DNA of 26,609 nt from Cyclobacteriaceae bacterium (GTDB taxonomy: Bacteria > Bacteroidota > Bacteroidia > Cytophagales > Cyclobacteriaceae), in NCBI GenBank assembly GCA_025363495.1, contig JANYDR010000590.1, forward strand, positions 1 through 26,609. The letters run 5' to 3'. The position numbers and the translations under genes are program-made. Below the pieces are notes generated by a model that did no database searches, was not told the DNA's origin, and saw only the letters and a list, made by a program, of their open reading frames with translations. Shown here piece by piece: positions 23,703 through 26,609 of the stretch (positions are counted from its first letter, which is position 1; each line of letters opens with the position of its first letter).

Positions 23703-23729
23703 ATTTGAAAATTTGATGATTTGAAAATT
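23703..23729. repeat. 8-bp word array (ATTTGAnn)
   Basis: ATTTGAAA, ATTTGATG, ATTTGAAA and a partial ATT follow each other without gaps at 23703-23729. It belongs to the same class as the heptamer arrays but with an 8-bp period, and has no inverted arm. Confidence 0.5.
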
Positions 23730-23752
23730 CCCTGCCTGCCCGCGAGGCAGGG
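23730..23752 (+). other. GC-rich hairpin in the mocR leader
   Basis: CCCTGCCT (23730-23737) pairs perfectly with AGGCAGGG (23745-23752) around a 7-nt loop GCCCGCG. It would form in the 5' leader of mocR if transcription starts near the TAATTTTG box. No U-tract follows, so a classical terminator is unlikely. Confidence 0.6.
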
Positions 23753-23812
23753 AAAATGGAATGCATCACGGCAATGTGAATAAGCGTGTGCGTTGAGCCC
23801 AAAACCCAGAAT

Positions 23813-25255
23813 ATGAAAACACTTACAGAATCACCCATCGAAACCGATCACCTTTATCAGGAGGTAGCGGAGCGAATTGAAAGACTGATTGAGAGAAAAG
23901 CGCTCAAAGTTGGTGACAAACTTTTATCAGTTCGCACGCTTAGCAAAGAGCAGGGGATAAGTCTTAGTACAGCTTTTCAGGCTTATTATCATTTGGAAAG
24001 CAAGGGATTGGTCGAGGCCCGTCCCCAATCAGGATATTATGTAAAATTTTCTCCCACGCATATGTTGGATATCCCAACTTGTCGTGATTCTACGGAAGAA
24101 GCGGTGCCCGTAACAATTGATGAAATGATCAGCAGTGTTTATAATGATTTGCGTTCGGACAAGCTCATTAATTTTTCGCTGGGTTCGCCATCATCTGAAT
24201 TACTTCCCGCGGCCAAATTAAACAAAGCGGTTACCCAAGCACTGAGAAATTCATCGGACAGTTGTCTTGGATATGAACACATTCAAGGTAATGTTCAATT
24301 AAGAAAACAGATAGCGCGATTATCATTCAATTGGGGAGGAACATTGAGTGAGGAGGATGTCGTGGTAACTGCCGGATGTATGGAAGCACTTTCCTTTTGT
24401 CTGAAAGCGATTACAACACCGGGAGACGCGGTCGCAATCGAGAGTCCTACCTACTTTGGAATTTTTCAGGTGATGGAAAGCCTTGGACTTAACGTGGTGG
24501 AAATTCCAACGAACCCGTCCACTGGAATTGATCTTGACAGATTGGAAAGCTCTATTAAGAAATTCAATATCAAAGCGTGCCTATTTGTTCCCAACTTCAA
24601 TAACCCCATGGGAAGTTGTCTTCCTGATGAAAAGAAAAAGAAGCTGGTTGAATTATTGACTAAGAATAATGTTCCATTAATAGAGGACGACATCTACGGT
24701 GAGCTTTACTTTGGGAAGACCCGTCCCAGAACATGTAAATCATTTGATAAGAAAGGCATGGTCATTCAATGTGGTTCTTTTTCAAAGTCGTTGGCACCGG
24801 GTTACCGTATAGGTTGGGTTGTTCCTGGTAAATTCAAAGACAAGATCATTCGCCTGAAACGCATGAATAATGTTTCCACCAATACATTAGCACAAGTGGC
24901 TATAGCAAACTTTCTTGCGAATGGCCGGTATGAATTGCACTTACGTCATTTGCGAAAAGCACTACATACACAAAGTCTTCGCTATATACAGGCTGTAACG
25001 GAATATTTTCCGGAAGGTACCCGCATCACACGGCCCCAAGGTGGGTTTGCACTTTGGCTTGAACTGGATAAGAAAATTGATACCTATAAAATTCATAAAC
25101 GCGCTCTGAAGCATGGTATTGGAATAGCGCCTGGGCAGATATTTTCATCTCAGGGTCAATTTGAGAACTGCTTTCGAATCTGTTTCGGACTGCCATGGAC
25201 TGATCGCATCGAACAGGCGATCAAGACGTTGGGAGATTTAGTGAAGAAATATTGA
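23813..25255 (+). CDS. MocR-type regulator (GntR winged helix + aminotransferase domain)
   Basis: A 480-residue fusion. Residues about 10-80 form a GntR winged helix (LYQEVAERIERLIERKALKVGDKLLSVRTLSKEQGISLSTAFQAYYHLESKGLVEARPQSGYYV); the rest is a fold-type I aminotransferase domain with YEHIQGNVQLRKQIA, NFNNPMGSCLP, IEDDIYGEL and the PLP lysine Lys325 in GSFSKSLAPGYRIGW. Such proteins use PLP or an amino-acid adduct as effector and often control nearby transporters or PLP and amino-acid genes. The ATG at 23813 is preferred over the GTG at 23786. The 39-bp candidate operator lies 120-158 bp upstream. The target set is inferred, not shown. Confidence 0.93.
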   Translation: MKTLTESPIETDHLYQEVAERIERLIERKALKVGDKLLSVRTLSKEQGISLSTAFQAYYHLESKGLVEARPQSGYYVKFSPTHMLDIPTCRDSTEEAVPVTIDEMISSVYNDLRSDKLINFSLGSPSSELLPAAKLNKAVTQALRNSSDSCLGYEHIQGNVQLRKQIARLSFNWGGTLSEEDVVVTAGCMEALSFCLKAITTPGDAVAIESPTYFGIFQVMESLGLNVVEIPTNPSTGIDLDRLESSIKKFNIKACLFVPNFNNPMGSCLPDEKKKKLVELLTKNNVPLIEDDIYGELYFGKTRPRTCKSFDKKGMVIQCGSFSKSLAPGYRIGWVVPGKFKDKIIRLKRMNNVSTNTLAQVAIANFLANGRYELHLRHLRKALHTQSLRYIQAVTEYFPEGTRITRPQGGFALWLELDKKIDTYKIHKRALKHGIGIAPGQIFSSQGQFENCFRICFGLPWTDRIEQAIKTLGDLVKKY

Positions 25256-25320
25256 TAATATCAGCCCGATGGCACATTTTTTTCAGCGCCGAAATACCCT
25301 GAAGGCTTGTGGAATAAACT

Positions 25321-25350
25321 TTTGCATCAGCTTTCGGGTTGTTATATTTG
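25321..25350 (+). promoter_or_regulatory. Promoter of the superoxide dismutase gene
   Basis: TTTG at 25321-25324 and a perfect TATATTTG at 25343-25350, 18 bp apart, match the Bacteroidota -33/-7 consensus fully. The ATG lies 41 bp downstream of the -7 box. This is the best promoter in the window. Confidence 0.75.
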
Positions 25351-25391
25351 ATTATAAGTCTGATTTAATACAAACCAAATAAAATAAAATT

Positions 25392-25991
25392 ATGGCCTTT
25401 ACACTTCCTGCGCTTCCTTACGCAGCTAATGCGCTCGAACCGCACATTGACGCCCGCACGATGGAGATCCATCATGGCAAACATCATAACGCTTATGTAA
25501 CTAATCTTAATGCTGCATTGGCTGGAAAGCCTGAAGAGAATATGAGCATTGAAGAAATTTGTAAAAATATTTCAAAGTATCCGGCGCCGGTTAGAAATAA
25601 TGGCGGTGGTCATTATAACCATAGTCTCTTCTGGACAATCATGGGTCCTAACGCAGGCGGTGCTCCAACGGGTGCCCTGGGTGATGCAATCAATGCTGCG
25701 TTCGGAACATTCGATGAATTCAAAACGAAATTCAATGCGGCAGCAACGGGTCGTTTTGGATCAGGCTGGGCATGGCTTATAAAAGATGCTTCCGGTATGC
25801 TGGCGATTACTTCAACTCCTAACCAGGATAATCCATTGATGGATGTTGCTGAAGTGAAAGGTACTCCACTTCTTGGATTGGATGTATGGGAACATGCATA
25901 CTATCTGAATTATCAAAACCGTCGTCCGGATTATTGTGCCGCATGGTGGAATGTGGTGAATTGGAAAGAAGTAGCGAAGAGATTTGCTTAA
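25392..25991 (+). CDS. sodA: Superoxide dismutase, Mn-type (Fe/Mn family)
   Basis: A 199-residue cytoplasmic enzyme converting superoxide to H2O2 and O2. The metal ligands are in place: His27 (MEIHHGKHH), His77 (GGHYNHSLFW), Asp164 and His168 (LDVWEHAYY). Metal preference markers point to Mn: Gly at the GGHYNH position rather than Gln, and Gln in TPNQDNPLM near residue 145. A cambialistic enzyme is possible. It follows mocR by 136 bp but has its own strong promoter and a strong terminator, so it is a single-gene unit. Confidence 0.95.
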   Translation: MAFTLPALPYAANALEPHIDARTMEIHHGKHHNAYVTNLNAALAGKPEENMSIEEICKNISKYPAPVRNNGGGHYNHSLFWTIMGPNAGGAPTGALGDAINAAFGTFDEFKTKFNAAATGRFGSGWAWLIKDASGMLAITSTPNQDNPLMDVAEVKGTPLLGLDVWEHAYYLNYQNRRPDYCAAWWNVVNWKEVAKRFA

Positions 25992-26010
25992 GAAAAAAAC
26001 ACATTTAATC

Positions 26011-26047
26011 AGAAGCCCGGTTGATTGATCAACCGGGCTTCTTTTTT
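26011..26047 (+). terminator. Rho-independent terminator of sod
   Basis: AGAAGCCCGGTTGA at 26011 pairs with TCAACCGGGCTTCT ending at 26042, followed by TTTTTATT. The stem is about 12-14 perfect base pairs with a short loop. It starts 20 bp after the sod stop codon. Confidence 0.9.
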
Positions 26048-26067
26048 ATTCCTATTTAAAATCAATG

Positions 26068-26609
26068 CTACTGTTTAGCGAATCGCAGTGCGTATGTTGA
26101 CTTGTCTGTGATAACTTTGATAACATATAGTCCGCTCGAATAGTCGGCTACATGAAAAGTAACCTGATGTCCACTGGTTTCCTGACTGTCCATTTTCTTT
26201 CCGTCCATATGAAAGATAGAAACTGACTTATAACCTGCAATCTCTGGTAATAGAACGCTGATAAGTTCTTTTGCCGGGTTGGGGAAAATGCCCACAGGAG
26301 AATTTTCGGTCAGATCACCTGTGATAATTAAAGTTTGGTCATCCGAGAAAGCACTGACGCAATCATCGGCCGTGGACTGGACTTTATAAACACCTGCCTG
26401 TGTTACTTTAATGGAGGCATTGATAGAACCAGAAATCGCAGCACCGTTCAGAAACCATTGATTGCCTGATCCAGCGGAAGATGTCAACGTGGGGCTGGGT
26501 GTGTTGCCATCAGAAACAGTAATCGCCGGTTTGGATGGTTTAATGCAAAAGCTTTGAGTAACAGGAGTTGCGGCGCTAAAATTACTATTTCCTGACTGAC
26601 TTGCTGTAA
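26068..26609 (-). CDS. T9SS cargo protein, C-terminal part (partial)
   Basis: The minus-strand frame is open to the right window edge, so only the last 180 or so residues are seen. An Ig-like repeat (CIKPSKPAITVSDGN, then GNQWFLNGAAISGSINAS and TQAGVYKVQSTADDCVSAFSDD) precedes a type IX secretion sorting domain (IFPNPAKELISVLLP, VSIFHMDGKKM, YSSGLYVIKVITD and the terminal RFAKQ). This domain directs proteins through the outer membrane in Bacteroidota and is then removed or anchors the cargo to the surface. What the N-terminal part does is outside the window. The apparent TTG start at 26485-26487 is internal and not real. Confidence 0.88.
   Translation of the reverse strand, partial: TASQSGNSNFSAATPVTQSFCIKPSKPAITVSDGNTPSPTLTSSAGSGNQWFLNGAAISGSINASIKVTQAGVYKVQSTADDCVSAFSDDQTLIITGDLTENSPVGIFPNPAKELISVLLPEIAGYKSVSIFHMDGKKMDSQETSGHQVTFHVADYSSGLYVIKVITDKSTYALRFAKQ

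Noticed and set aside
26068..26487. Treating the 139-aa frame from TTG 26487 as a complete gene
   Set aside because: The same frame stays open to the window edge and the extra residues continue an Ig-like domain, so the gene is a partial longer one.

Overview
The window looks like a chromosomal stretch from a member of the Bacteroidota, most likely order Cytophagales. The signs are a type IX secretion sorting domain at the right edge, a DUF3127 gene, several TAnnTTTG-type -7 boxes, weak or absent Shine-Dalgarno sequences, and many family-level matches to Bacteroidota proteins. There is no rRNA, tRNA, insertion sequence, phage or CRISPR array. The genes are mostly ordinary single-copy functions, so the most interesting material lies between them.

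Layout. (1) 1-1054, plus strand: 3' end of aspS, then tadA and a DUF3127 gene with an SSB-like acidic tail. (2) 1078-5202, minus strand: a small lysine-rich protein, an MmcQ/YjbR protein, then ilvE - MDR oxidoreductase - GNAT - flavin-binding PNPOx-like protein. (3) 5311-9267, minus strand: a tight four-gene operon (EamA exporter, PhzF-like isomerase, DinB protein, PaiB-like FMN protein), preceded by a 27-aa membrane microprotein and a second phzF-like gene. (4) 9492-12355: a 53-aa protein, a Cys/Met-metabolism PLP enzyme, an atypical SDR and a Crp/Fnr-type regulator. (5) 12485-16572: endonuclease III, a frameshifted alpha/beta hydrolase and a secreted M1 aminopeptidase. (6) 16834-22646: a complete tripartite RND efflux operon in the order pump - adaptor - outer-membrane factor. 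(7) 22777-26609: a secreted probable beta-barrel protein, a MocR-type regulator, Mn-type superoxide dismutase with a clear promoter and terminator, and the C-terminus of a T9SS cargo protein.

Two non-coding signals stand out. First, a 39-bp sequence (35/39 identical) occurs upstream of the second phzF-like gene (9335-9373) and again upstream of the MocR regulator (23655-23693). Both copies carry three CAGTTT-type hexamers at the same spacing. This suggests a MocR operator shared by two loci 14 kb apart. Second, several intergenic spots hold arrays of 7-bp words, often as inverted arms. The word is nearly constant within a locus but differs between loci: NNTTGAA, NTTGACA, TTGnnnG, GTCGAAN. An 8-bp version, ATTTGAnn, lies next to the MocR operator candidate. 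Two of these arrays bracket the EamA-PhzF-DinB-PaiB operon, and one lies between convergent genes.

How the genes may work together (inference): the EamA exporter, two PhzF-like isomerases, the PaiB-like protein, the GNAT and the PNPOx-like protein resemble neighbours commonly found with MocR regulators. They may form a small-metabolite or amino-acid-derivative handling module. The Crp/Fnr-type regulator probably controls the adjacent SDR through a TTTACC-N4-GGTAAA palindrome.
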